Below, piece after piece: positions 18,299-26,822 of a DNA stretch of 64,000 nucleotides. The notes under the pieces were generated by a model. That model saw only the letters and a list, made by a program, of their open reading frames with translations, was not told the origin of the DNA and searched no databases. Position 1 is the stretch's first letter. Each line of letters opens with the position of its first letter. The translations under genes and the position numbers were made by a program. This DNA is from DATFNI01 sp963787205 (lineage in GTDB: Bacteria > Bacteroidota > Rhodothermia > Balneolales > DATFMH01): positions 124,001 to 188,000 of the forward strand of contig CAWBCD010000007.1 of the NCBI GenBank assembly GCA_963787205.1. Direction: 5' to 3'.

Positions 18299-21200
18299 AT
18301 GAGTAGACTCTTACAAAGTATTAATCTGAGAATACTATTTCTTGGTGTGTGTGGAGTGGTATTCTTTTTCAATACAAAGCTAACCTATGCACAAAATAAG
18401 GTAGTTACCGGGATTGTGAAGACTACCGACGGTGGACCTTTACCTGGAGCAGATATAATGCTTAAAGGCTCAAAGAGAACTGGAACGATCACAAATGCAA
18501 AAGGTGAATTTTCGCTTAATGTTCCAAATTACAACGTAACGCTTGTGTTCTCATTTATTGGATATGAAACAAAAGTTGTAGATCTGAATGGTCGATCCAA
18601 ATTGACAATCGTTCTTACAGAAAGCACCACAAAAGGGGCTCAATTGGTTGTTATTGGTTATGGTTCTACTAAAAAAACTGATTTGACAGGTTCGGTTAGT
18701 ACTGTTAAGACACAGAGATTAAAAAATATACCTGCAAATTCGATTGAGCACTTATTACAGGGGCGGGTAGCGGGTTTGCAAATAATTAATTCATCCCAGG
18801 AACCTGGAGCCGGTTCAACAGTTCGAATTCGTGGGGCGAGCTCAATAAATGGATCAAATTCCCCGCTTATTGTAGTTGATGGTTTCCCATTAGGTGATGC
18901 AGGTAATTTGAAACAAATTAATCCGGAGAATATCAAATCTATTGAAGTACTTAAAGATGCTTCAGCCAGTGCTATCTACGGATCTCGTGGAGCAAATGGA
19001 GTAATTCTTATTACAACAAAGGACGGTACTTCTGGAAAGACAAAAATATCAATCAATCAACAGGTCACGATTTCTCAATTTACGTCGAAATTGGACTTAT
19101 GGCGTAATCCTGTTTTAATGGCTCAATTAAGTAATGAATCTCAGAGAAATGCGGGTCTTCAGCCTTTATATATTGGCCAAACAAATGGTACTGGTATTTA
19201 TTACCCTTCAGTCGAGCAACTTGCATCGGGTGCATGGCCTTACTATACACAGTGGGACAAATTGGTATTCAGAAAATCACCAGTTTCAAACAATACAACA
19301 TTTGATATCTCAAGTGCAAATAAGAAAACAAGGTTCTATTTAAGTGGAAATTATTATACAGATCAAGGTCAATACATTCAGGATAACTATAAAAAAATTG
19401 GATATAACTTAAGCGTACAACAACAGATTTTTGATAATCTGAAGGTTAGCTTTAAAAATATTTTATCTAAAGGATTTCGTCATCCTAATAATGGTTTGGC
19501 TTATTGGCGTAACCCTATTTTCCCGGTTCGTGATTCAACCGGAAACTATTACCAAATAGGAGTGGAAGATTATTCTAATCCTATAGCCATTACGAACTTA
19601 CAGAAAATAGATACCAAGTCTATAGATGTATTGTCTATGGCTAATATTGCCTGGAATATAATTCCATCATTGAAACTTACCTCTCAATTAAATTATAAAT
19701 ATGGATCGTATGTAACCGATTCATTCTATCCCCCGGTGTATACCCAAACGGGAGCTTTCAATAATGGAGCCGGATACATAGACAATTGGCTGGGACGAAC
19801 TTTGATTTCCGAAACGTATTTGAATTTTGATAAGGAATTTGGCCGGCATCATATAAAGGCTTTGCTTGGCTATTCTTATGAACGTGATATGTCGAGGGGT
19901 TCTAATTTAGGCGCATTTGATTTTGTAAATAGTACCCTCGGTAATCAAAATATGTCTTCCGGGAATCCACAATTGAACACTGTTTCAAATAGTTACAGTT
20001 TATCAAGATTGGTATCCGGATACTTTCGATTAAACTATAGTTATGAAAATAAATACTTATTTACTTTTACCACCCGAGATGATGGCTCATCAAAGTTTGG
20101 TGAAAATAATAAATGGGCACTATTCCCATCAGGAGCAATAAGTTGGAAAGCTGATCAGGAAAATTTTATTAAGCGTTTAAATGTATTTAATCAATTAAAA
20201 TTCCGATTCAGCTATGGTATTTCTGGGAATCAGGGAATCAGCCCTTATCAAACCCTGAGCCGTTATGGCGTTGAAAAATATTTCATGGGAGGACAGTTTG
20301 TAACAGGTATTGGCCCTGGTTACATAGTCGGCAGAACTGGTCCGAATGGAATTTTCTTTTTGTGGGGTGGAATTCCTAACCCGGATTTAAAATGGGAGAC
20401 CACGGCACAATCGGATTTCGGAATTGATACGGGTGTCTTAGAAAATCGAATTCATTTAACATTCGATTATTATAATAAGCTTACCAGTCATCTACTTCGC
20501 CAAAGAATTTTATCTCCGTCATCATCTTATGATAGAATGTGGGTAAATGATGGAAAAATTAGTAATAAAGGATTTGGGGTCACTTTAGACGGTGATATTG
20601 TAAGAAACAGCAACTGGTTCTTAAGCGCCACGCTAATTTATTCAAGAAATAGAAATAAAGTTGTAAGCTTGGGCAATTCAGCTACATCCGGTTTGTTGAC
20701 AGATCCGAATACCGGTATGCAATATGAGTTTTCTGGTAATAGTCTGCCCCAGTTCCGTCAGTATGTAAATATTCTGGCAATAGGCCATCCTATGAATGTG
20801 TTTTATGGATATAAGGTGGATGGCATCATTCAAACTACGCAGGAAGGGCTCAAAGATGGATTGACAGGTCTGCAAGCGCAACCTGGAGAATTCAAGTATG
20901 TAGATCTTAATGGTGATGGGGTAATTAATCAAAAAGATCAAACAATTATCGGAAATCCTAATCCGAAGTTTTCAATGAGCTTATCGCTCAATCTGTCCTA
21001 TAAAAGGTTTTCAGCTAGTGTTTTCTTTAATGGTGAATTCGGACAAGATGTGCTAAACACGCAAGCTTTTAACCAACCAAGCAACGAACCTCTGAGATGG
21101 ACGCCAGATAATCCGACAAATAATTATCCAAGTCTCAGGTCAGGAAGACAAGAAAAATTTTCCAATTGGTGGATAGAGAAAGGTTCATTTGTTCGTATTC

Positions 21201-21391
21201 AGAATTTGAATCTCGGTTATACGGTAGATTTACCTCAAAATATGTCCGTACGCTTCTTCGTGAACGCCTCTGACCTTTTCACCTTCACTAATTTTAAAGG
21301 GTATGATCCGGAGGTAGGAACAGATGGAATTTACTATGGGGGCATTCCAAGAATCAGAAAAGTGACAGTTGGCACAAATTTAACGTTTTAA
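18299..21391 (+). CDS. SusC-type TonB-dependent outer-membrane importer
   Basis: ATG 18299 follows AAAAAGG; a TTG six bases upstream is less likely. After a signal peptide (KLTYAQ) comes the carboxypeptidase-like domain (GIVKTTDGGPLPGADIML) typical of SusC. The linker VVIGYGSTKKTDLTGS follows, then the plug domain (GRVAGLQI, VRIRGASSINGS, LIVVDGFPLG, LKDASASAIYGSRGANGVILI) and a 22-strand barrel to the C-terminal Phe. Length (1031) is normal. With SusD 14 bases downstream it forms the importer for large mannooligosaccharides. Confidence 0.95.
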   Translation: MSRLLQSINLRILFLGVCGVVFFFNTKLTYAQNKVVTGIVKTTDGGPLPGADIMLKGSKRTGTITNAKGEFSLNVPNYNVTLVFSFIGYETKVVDLNGRSKLTIVLTESTTKGAQLVVIGYGSTKKTDLTGSVSTVKTQRLKNIPANSIEHLLQGRVAGLQIINSSQEPGAGSTVRIRGASSINGSNSPLIVVDGFPLGDAGNLKQINPENIKSIEVLKDASASAIYGSRGANGVILITTKDGTSGKTKISINQQVTISQFTSKLDLWRNPVLMAQLSNESQRNAGLQPLYIGQTNGTGIYYPSVEQLASGAWPYYTQWDKLVFRKSPVSNNTTFDISSANKKTRFYLSGNYYTDQGQYIQDNYKKIGYNLSVQQQIFDNLKVSFKNILSKGFRHPNNGLAYWRNPIFPVRDSTGNYYQIGVEDYSNPIAITNLQKIDTKSIDVLSMANIAWNIIPSLKLTSQLNYKYGSYVTDSFYPPVYTQTGAFNNGAGYIDNWLGRTLISETYLNFDKEFGRHHIKALLGYSYERDMSRGSNLGAFDFVNSTLGNQNMSSGNPQLNTVSNSYSLSRLVSGYFRLNYSYENKYLFTFTTRDDGSSKFGENNKWALFPSGAISWKADQENFIKRLNVFNQLKFRFSYGISGNQGISPYQTLSRYGVEKYFMGGQFVTGIGPGYIVGRTGPNGIFFLWGGIPNPDLKWETTAQSDFGIDTGVLENRIHLTFDYYNKLTSHLLRQRILSPSSSYDRMWVNDGKISNKGFGVTLDGDIVRNSNWFLSATLIYSRNRNKVVSLGNSATSGLLTDPNTGMQYEFSGNSLPQFRQYVNILAIGHPMNVFYGYKVDGIIQTTQEGLKDGLTGLQAQPGEFKYVDLNGDGVINQKDQTIIGNPNPKFSMSLSLNLSYKRFSASVFFNGEFGQDVLNTQAFNQPSNEPLRWTPDNPTNNYPSLRSGRQEKFSNWWIEKGSFVRIQNLNLGYTVDLPQNMSVRFFVNASDLFTFTNFKGYDPEVGTDGIYYGGIPRIRKVTVGTNLTF

Positions 21392-21405
21392 GTAAGGGAA
21401 TAGTT

Positions 21406-22911
21406 ATGAAGACAATATTAAATGTACTTCTTCTGAGTGGTTTATTAATAATAGCAGGTGCGTGTAATTTAACAGAAGAGCCCTATGGTTTTTATTCCAG
21501 TGGTAACTTCTATAAAACGCCCGCAGATGCCCAATCTGCTATGGCATATGCATATAATGCACTGACATATATCGAATACTCACGTGCTATTTTTTATCTC
21601 GGCGATTTGACAACCGATGAAGTTCATCCAAAATCGGATGAAGCTGCTGATAATGTTAATTTATATAATTGGAATGTATCGGCGTTTTCAACGGATAATA
21701 CATTAACTAATTATTTTAAATATCTGTATATAGCTATAAATAGGGCGAATTCGATTATTGCAAATGTCCCGAATGCAAAATTCGATCAATCTATTAAGAA
21801 TAAATATTTAGGACAGGCATATTTTTTAAGAGCATACTGTTATTTCAACCTGGTAAGGAATTTTGGGTTAATTCCATTACATAAAAAAGTTGTTACAACT
21901 TTAGGAGGGGCGGACGCGCCATTAGCTTCCAATTTAGATGAGGAATATAATTTTATATTAAGTGACCTCAGAAAAGCCGACAGCTTACTTCAAATCGATC
22001 AAGTTGAGGGAGAAGCAGATAAAGTGGCTTCGGAATCGTTAGCTGCTAAGGTTTTTTTGACAATTGCCTCATCTAAGGATCACGGCGTACCGCTATATAA
22101 AGATATGAGTGAAAGCGTAACTGCAATGTATGATAGTGCGGCAGTTTACGGTAGAGATGTGGTTAATAAGCAATCGGTTTATGGTTTTGAACCAAATTTA
22201 CTATCAATTTATAATGTAAATGACCCAAATGGTAAAGAAAATATCTTTCTCTTATCCATGAGCAGGACAGGTCAGAGTGAGGGTGAGTATTCAAAAATAG
22301 ACGCTTTATTCTTGCCTTATATTAATGGTGCAATTGACTATTTAAAAAATCCTGATGGTAGTTTTACAAAAACACATGAGGGTTTTAGTGTTTTTCAAAC
22401 TAATACCACATTCTATAATAGTTTTTCAAACTCAGATAAAAGAAAAACTGTTTTAATGGTCGATACTGTTTACGATGCCAATGGAAATGTTACATATACT
22501 TGGCCTGGAGGGGGAATTCCATATCCTTTTACAAGAAAGTATATTGATCCTGATTTTGTTGGAGCTAAAACGAGTGTTAAGCCTTTCTTAATTAGGTTTT
22601 CTGATATTGCACTTGTTCTTGCTGAGGCAGATGGCCCGACTACCGAAGGGTACAAGCTGGTTAATTATATCCGGAATAGAGCTGGTTTGGGAGATCTTCA
22701 GCCGAATCTTTCTGTAAGCAATTTTAGAGAGGATGTATTACAGGAAAGGAAATGGGAACTAGCATTTGAGGGAAATCGACTCTATGACCTGCGAAGATTT
22801 AACATAGTGCAGCAAGTAGTGCCTGCAGCCAAGGGCCTCACAGATATGCAGGCAGATTTTTATCCAATCCCCGAACAAGAGATCTTACTGAACCCGAGTA
22901 TAAATAAGTAA
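21406..22911 (+). CDS. SusD-type glycan-binding lipoprotein
   Basis: The 501-residue lipoprotein (lipobox IIAGAC) begins 14 bases after susC behind AAGGGA. It shows the SusD/RagB pattern: 'NLTEEPYGFYSSGNFYKT', TPR-like helices ('GQAYFLRAYCYFNLVRNFG') and the C-terminal 'LQERKWELAFEGNRLYDLRRF'. It sits as a lid on SusC and binds oligosaccharides at the cell surface. Substrate is inferred from the GH26, GH2 and GH130 neighbours to be beta-mannan. Confidence 0.95.
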   Translation: MKTILNVLLLSGLLIIAGACNLTEEPYGFYSSGNFYKTPADAQSAMAYAYNALTYIEYSRAIFYLGDLTTDEVHPKSDEAADNVNLYNWNVSAFSTDNTLTNYFKYLYIAINRANSIIANVPNAKFDQSIKNKYLGQAYFLRAYCYFNLVRNFGLIPLHKKVVTTLGGADAPLASNLDEEYNFILSDLRKADSLLQIDQVEGEADKVASESLAAKVFLTIASSKDHGVPLYKDMSESVTAMYDSAAVYGRDVVNKQSVYGFEPNLLSIYNVNDPNGKENIFLLSMSRTGQSEGEYSKIDALFLPYINGAIDYLKNPDGSFTKTHEGFSVFQTNTTFYNSFSNSDKRKTVLMVDTVYDANGNVTYTWPGGGIPYPFTRKYIDPDFVGAKTSVKPFLIRFSDIALVLAEADGPTTEGYKLVNYIRNRAGLGDLQPNLSVSNFREDVLQERKWELAFEGNRLYDLRRFNIVQQVVPAAKGLTDMQADFYPIPEQEILLNPSINK

Positions 22912-22933
22912 TCATTTAAAAAGTATCGTTGTT

Positions 22934-23866
22934 ATGAAAAGATCAACTGCTTTAGTTATTCTACTTTTGACATTTGTTATAATATCATGTCAAAAAAATC
23001 CACTATCGTATGTTAATTCTCTTAAATGGGATAACCAGAGGAATGTACTTAATATCACATTTGCGAATCAGGTAGGTAAGCCCACAATTACAAGAATTGA
23101 TTCGACCCATGGGAGCATTACGGTATCTATTAATGTTGACGCTGTTCCAAATTTAAGTGCTATTAAAATAGAGCAATTAGAATTATCGTATGGCGCAAAA
23201 GCTTCAGTAAAAAAAGGAGATGTACTTAATTTCCAAAATAGTTCACAGAGTACAACAATTAAAGTGACGTCTCCTACTGGATTGAGCAGGGTATATACGG
23301 TAACTGCTACTTCATTCAAGGAGTCTTTGATTGGATCTTATAGTATTTCAGATTTAACTCTTTATGGTGGTACCGGACCTGAATATGGGGGTGGTGCAGT
23401 ATTTAAGCTTTCCGATAAGTCATGGGACTGGCCAAAAACCGATGGCCCTTCTGCGGAACTTGATAATACACTTGTTTTTAAAATGACAGGTGTTACTCCG
23501 GATGGAAATACTTATGGCACAATAAATAATGAGGCTGGTCCAGACGGTCTTTATGCCAATTTCATGTTTGCAGATACCGTAGATGTAAATCATTTCTATC
23601 GCAAAATTCCTGAAGGAACGGGTAAATGGTTACGTAATTATCAAACAGGGATGATAACATTTACCTTCCCTGATGGTCATACTGCATCAGGAAAATTAAT
23701 AAAGGCTGGTACCGAGGACTTAGGTAATGGTCTCTCAAAAACGACAAAAAACGAGGCTTTTGAATTTATATTGAATGGTACAGATAATTGGAAAAAAATA
23801 TATTCCGATTATGACAAAATCGTGGCGAGGCCAAGGATTTTGTGGATTGATGTAAATAAACAATAG
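22934..23866 (+). CDS. Putative surface glycan-binding lipoprotein
   Basis: The 310-residue product has a lipobox (FVIISC) and an N-terminal Ig-like domain of the kind found in Bacteroidota surface glycan-binding proteins ('NVLNITFANQVGKPTI', 'TIKVTSPTGLSRVYTVTA'). Its C-terminal half is rich in Trp and Tyr ('KSWDWPKTDGP', 'GTGKWLRNYQTG') and could hold the sugar-binding face. It sits directly after susD, the usual place for SusE-like proteins. No catalytic motif is seen. Family membership is inferred from place and build. Confidence 0.7.
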   Translation: MKRSTALVILLLTFVIISCQKNPLSYVNSLKWDNQRNVLNITFANQVGKPTITRIDSTHGSITVSINVDAVPNLSAIKIEQLELSYGAKASVKKGDVLNFQNSSQSTTIKVTSPTGLSRVYTVTATSFKESLIGSYSISDLTLYGGTGPEYGGGAVFKLSDKSWDWPKTDGPSAELDNTLVFKMTGVTPDGNTYGTINNEAGPDGLYANFMFADTVDVNHFYRKIPEGTGKWLRNYQTGMITFTFPDGHTASGKLIKAGTEDLGNGLSKTTKNEAFEFILNGTDNWKKIYSDYDKIVARPRILWIDVNKQ

Positions 23867-23911
23867 ATATAAAATTGAGGTGGCCCCGGCTGCCTCAATA
23901 TTTTTCTTAAT

Positions 23912-25387
23912 ATGAAAAATATTGCTATTACGATCAGTGTATTACTTTTTTTTGTGTTGCCTGACTTAGGATATAGTCAATCCAATCAAACAACGGTGAC
24001 TATTAACACTACCGATGTAATTAACAACTCATACATCGGAAACGGTGCGGAATGGGACCCGTACCAGCTTAATTATGGTAAAGTTAAATTTAAACCATCT
24101 GATATAAATTGGCAGAAATTGTATGGTCGCCTGAATTTTATGCGACCTCAATTTATAAGAGTGATGATTAATACAACATCACTGATTAAGAATGGAAAGT
24201 TGGATGTAGCCTATAACCATCTTCAAATGTCAAAGATTTTAGGTTATTGCCAAAAACATGGTGTTACAGTTGTATTTGGTGACTGGGGTGATCATATGGT
24301 TAGCTCAAAAACCAACGAAATCAACCGTGCAAACCTTTCTTATGCTGCTCGTTACGTTAAATATCTAATCAATGACAAAGGTTATACATGCATTAAGTAT
24401 TATAACATGGTCAATGAACCGAACGGCTATTGGTCGGCTGCGGATGGTAATTACCAGCTATGGTCAAGAGCTATTTCTTATTTCCATAAAGAGTTGGTAA
24501 AAGAAAATATTAACAATAAGATATCTATTATAGGTCCGGATATTGCTATTTGGACAAAAAAAGAGACATGGTGGGTGGATAGTACAAGAACCCATCTTGG
24601 AAATGCTATTCATTTGTATGATATACACACATATCCTTCAATAAGCACAATAAATTCCAGGAAATATTCTCAAATAATAAATGCTTATAAGAAACAAGTT
24701 CCCCTAAATAGTAAGATTGTAATTAGTGAGCTGGGAATTAAATTCATAGCAGCACAAGATTCTGTCCTGAAAAGGGAAAATTATCAGAGGGCCAAAGCAA
24801 AACCTTACGCGTCTACAGAGGATTCACAAATGTTTGTTTATAATTATTCGTATGGAATAGATGTTGGTGATGCTTTATTTCAAATAGTGAATGACGGTTT
24901 TTCCGGTGTTAATGTTTGGATGCTTGATGATGCCCTACACTCCAAAGGTCCGAAGTATAAACTTAAGGTATGGGGATTTTGGAATATCTTAGGTAATAAG
25001 TTTTTTGGAGCAAAAGAAGAAAAAGTTCGTCCATGGTACTATGCCTGGTCATTATTAACCAAATATATGCCAACAGGGTCTAAAATATTTAAAGTAAACA
25101 TATCGGGAAGCCGTGTAGTCAATGCTATAGCAGCAGAGAAAAATGATAAATACATGTTGGCATTGATCAATATTTCTAACACGAATAAAATGGTAAAAAT
25201 CCAAAGTTCTACATTGCCAACGTTGAGTAGTGTGAAAGAATTTATTTATTCGAAAGGGACATTAAATATAAAAGATGATCATACAATTTTGCCGAACAAG
25301 TTCATAAATAAAATGGATCTACAAAAAAGTTTGATAATTAATATGCCTTCAAGGTCCATTATAGTTTATACAAATTATGAATACTAG
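23912..25387 (+). CDS. Clan GH-A glycoside hydrolase (family unassigned)
   Basis: The 491-residue exported protein (signal ending GYSQ) shows clan GH-A features. The acid/base candidate is Glu169 in MVNEPNG. The nucleophile candidate is Glu273 in VISELGI, 104 residues later. HTYPS and 'VNVWMLDD' mark other barrel strands, and a C-terminal beta-sandwich ends in 'SRSIIVYTN' as in GH30/GH39/GH5-type enzymes. In this locus it could be an exo- or endo-beta-mannanase. I cannot choose between GH5, GH30, GH39 and a newer family by eye. Confidence 0.75.
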   Translation: MKNIAITISVLLFFVLPDLGYSQSNQTTVTINTTDVINNSYIGNGAEWDPYQLNYGKVKFKPSDINWQKLYGRLNFMRPQFIRVMINTTSLIKNGKLDVAYNHLQMSKILGYCQKHGVTVVFGDWGDHMVSSKTNEINRANLSYAARYVKYLINDKGYTCIKYYNMVNEPNGYWSAADGNYQLWSRAISYFHKELVKENINNKISIIGPDIAIWTKKETWWVDSTRTHLGNAIHLYDIHTYPSISTINSRKYSQIINAYKKQVPLNSKIVISELGIKFIAAQDSVLKRENYQRAKAKPYASTEDSQMFVYNYSYGIDVGDALFQIVNDGFSGVNVWMLDDALHSKGPKYKLKVWGFWNILGNKFFGAKEEKVRPWYYAWSLLTKYMPTGSKIFKVNISGSRVVNAIAAEKNDKYMLALINISNTNKMVKIQSSTLPTLSSVKEFIYSKGTLNIKDDHTILPNKFINKMDLQKSLIINMPSRSIIVYTNYEY

Positions 25388-25519
25388 TTGGATGTATAGA
25401 TATAAACGATACATGGGATTCCCACTTTATTTATAAAATAACTAATACTTGGACCTCGATTATTTTTCGCAGATATGATTGTGGTTTATTTGTAAGAAGT
25501 ACTCTGCCTAAGTAGAACT

Positions 25520-26722
25520 ATGAAAATTACATGTTTATTCAGTTTAGTACTGTTGCTGTTATTAACAAGTTGCTCAGCAAATTCCGTTGGTCCAAAAACA
25601 AAAACCAAAAGCGGAGGAGGCACCACTGTTAAATTAACTATGGTGGATTCAAAAGCTACAAGCGAAACAAAAGCTTTGTATTCAGAATTGTGGAAGAATG
25701 AATCAGAGGGTTTGGTAATGTTTGGCCATCATGATGATCTGTTATATGGCAGAAACTGGCTTTTAGTAGATGGTAATTCTGATATTAAATCTGTTTGCGG
25801 AGCTTATCCGGCAGTTTTTGGTGTTGATTTTGCTCCAGTAATGGATGGTAAAAGCCTTAATTTTAATGATCCCAATAATGCAAATCTCCGCAGAACCATT
25901 CTTGAAGCTTATAAAAGGGGAATGGTAATCTTAGCTTGTGCTCATTTAAATAACCCCTTAACAGGTGGTACTGCCTGGGATAACTCTGATACAACGGTAG
26001 TCAGCCAAATTTTAAAATCCGGCAGCAAGGTTAATATTAAGTATAAAGGCTGGTTGGATAATCTTGCAAGTTTTTTGAATAATCTTAAAGACAGCAATGG
26101 AGTTCAAATACCTATCATTTTCAGACCGTATCATGAATATAATCATACCTGGTCCTGGTGGGGGGCGAGCGATTGTACGGCTTCGGAATTTGTTAATTTA
26201 TGGCACTTTACTGTCAGCTATTTAAAAGATGTTGGCAATGTTCATAATGTAATTTATGCGGTTTCCCCTCAATTTGACAGCTCAACATCACCTCAAAGTA
26301 TGTTGACTCGTTGGCCAGGTGATAATTATGTTGATTTCATTGGTTTGGATATATACAACGGTACGAATGTATCTGCATTTTCTACAGATGTTCAGGATCT
26401 TGTTACCCTTTCTCAAGAAAAGCACAAACCCGTTGGTGTGACTGAAACCGGTGTACAAGGCCTAAAGAAACCTGATGGATCATTATATAATGATTATTGG
26501 ACTAAGGGTATTTTAACACCTATTACCGGAGAAAAGATAAGCATGGTAGTAGTATGGCGAAATAAGTACGACCCTGGACAACAGGGGGATGAATTTTATG
26601 CACCATTTAAAGGGCAAAGCTCCTCCAGTGATTTTGAGATTTTTTATAAAAGTCCTATAACGCTATTTGATGATAATATTCCAAATATGTACAAGATGGC
26701 AGATGGAATACAGGTTGATTGA
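25520..26722 (+). CDS. GH26 endo-beta-1,4-mannanase lipoprotein
   Basis: The lipobox (LLLTSC) places this 400-residue enzyme on a membrane, probably the cell surface. GH26 marks are clear: 'LVMFGHHDDLLYG' near the N-terminus, acid/base Glu206 in RPYHEYNHTWSWWG and nucleophile Glu309 in VTETGV. It would cut beta-1,4-mannan backbones into oligosaccharides for SusCD. Length is normal for a single-domain GH26. It sits between the clan-A hydrolase and the GH2 pair. Confidence 0.93.
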   Translation: MKITCLFSLVLLLLLTSCSANSVGPKTKTKSGGGTTVKLTMVDSKATSETKALYSELWKNESEGLVMFGHHDDLLYGRNWLLVDGNSDIKSVCGAYPAVFGVDFAPVMDGKSLNFNDPNNANLRRTILEAYKRGMVILACAHLNNPLTGGTAWDNSDTTVVSQILKSGSKVNIKYKGWLDNLASFLNNLKDSNGVQIPIIFRPYHEYNHTWSWWGASDCTASEFVNLWHFTVSYLKDVGNVHNVIYAVSPQFDSSTSPQSMLTRWPGDNYVDFIGLDIYNGTNVSAFSTDVQDLVTLSQEKHKPVGVTETGVQGLKKPDGSLYNDYWTKGILTPITGEKISMVVVWRNKYDPGQQGDEFYAPFKGQSSSSDFEIFYKSPITLFDDNIPNMYKMADGIQVD

Positions 26723-26822
26723 TATGACAATTGTTGAATAGGTATCGATTAAATTAATTTTAAACTATACTAATTATTATAAAAAGGTATACACCTCTAT
26801 AATTATCATAAATATAAATAAT

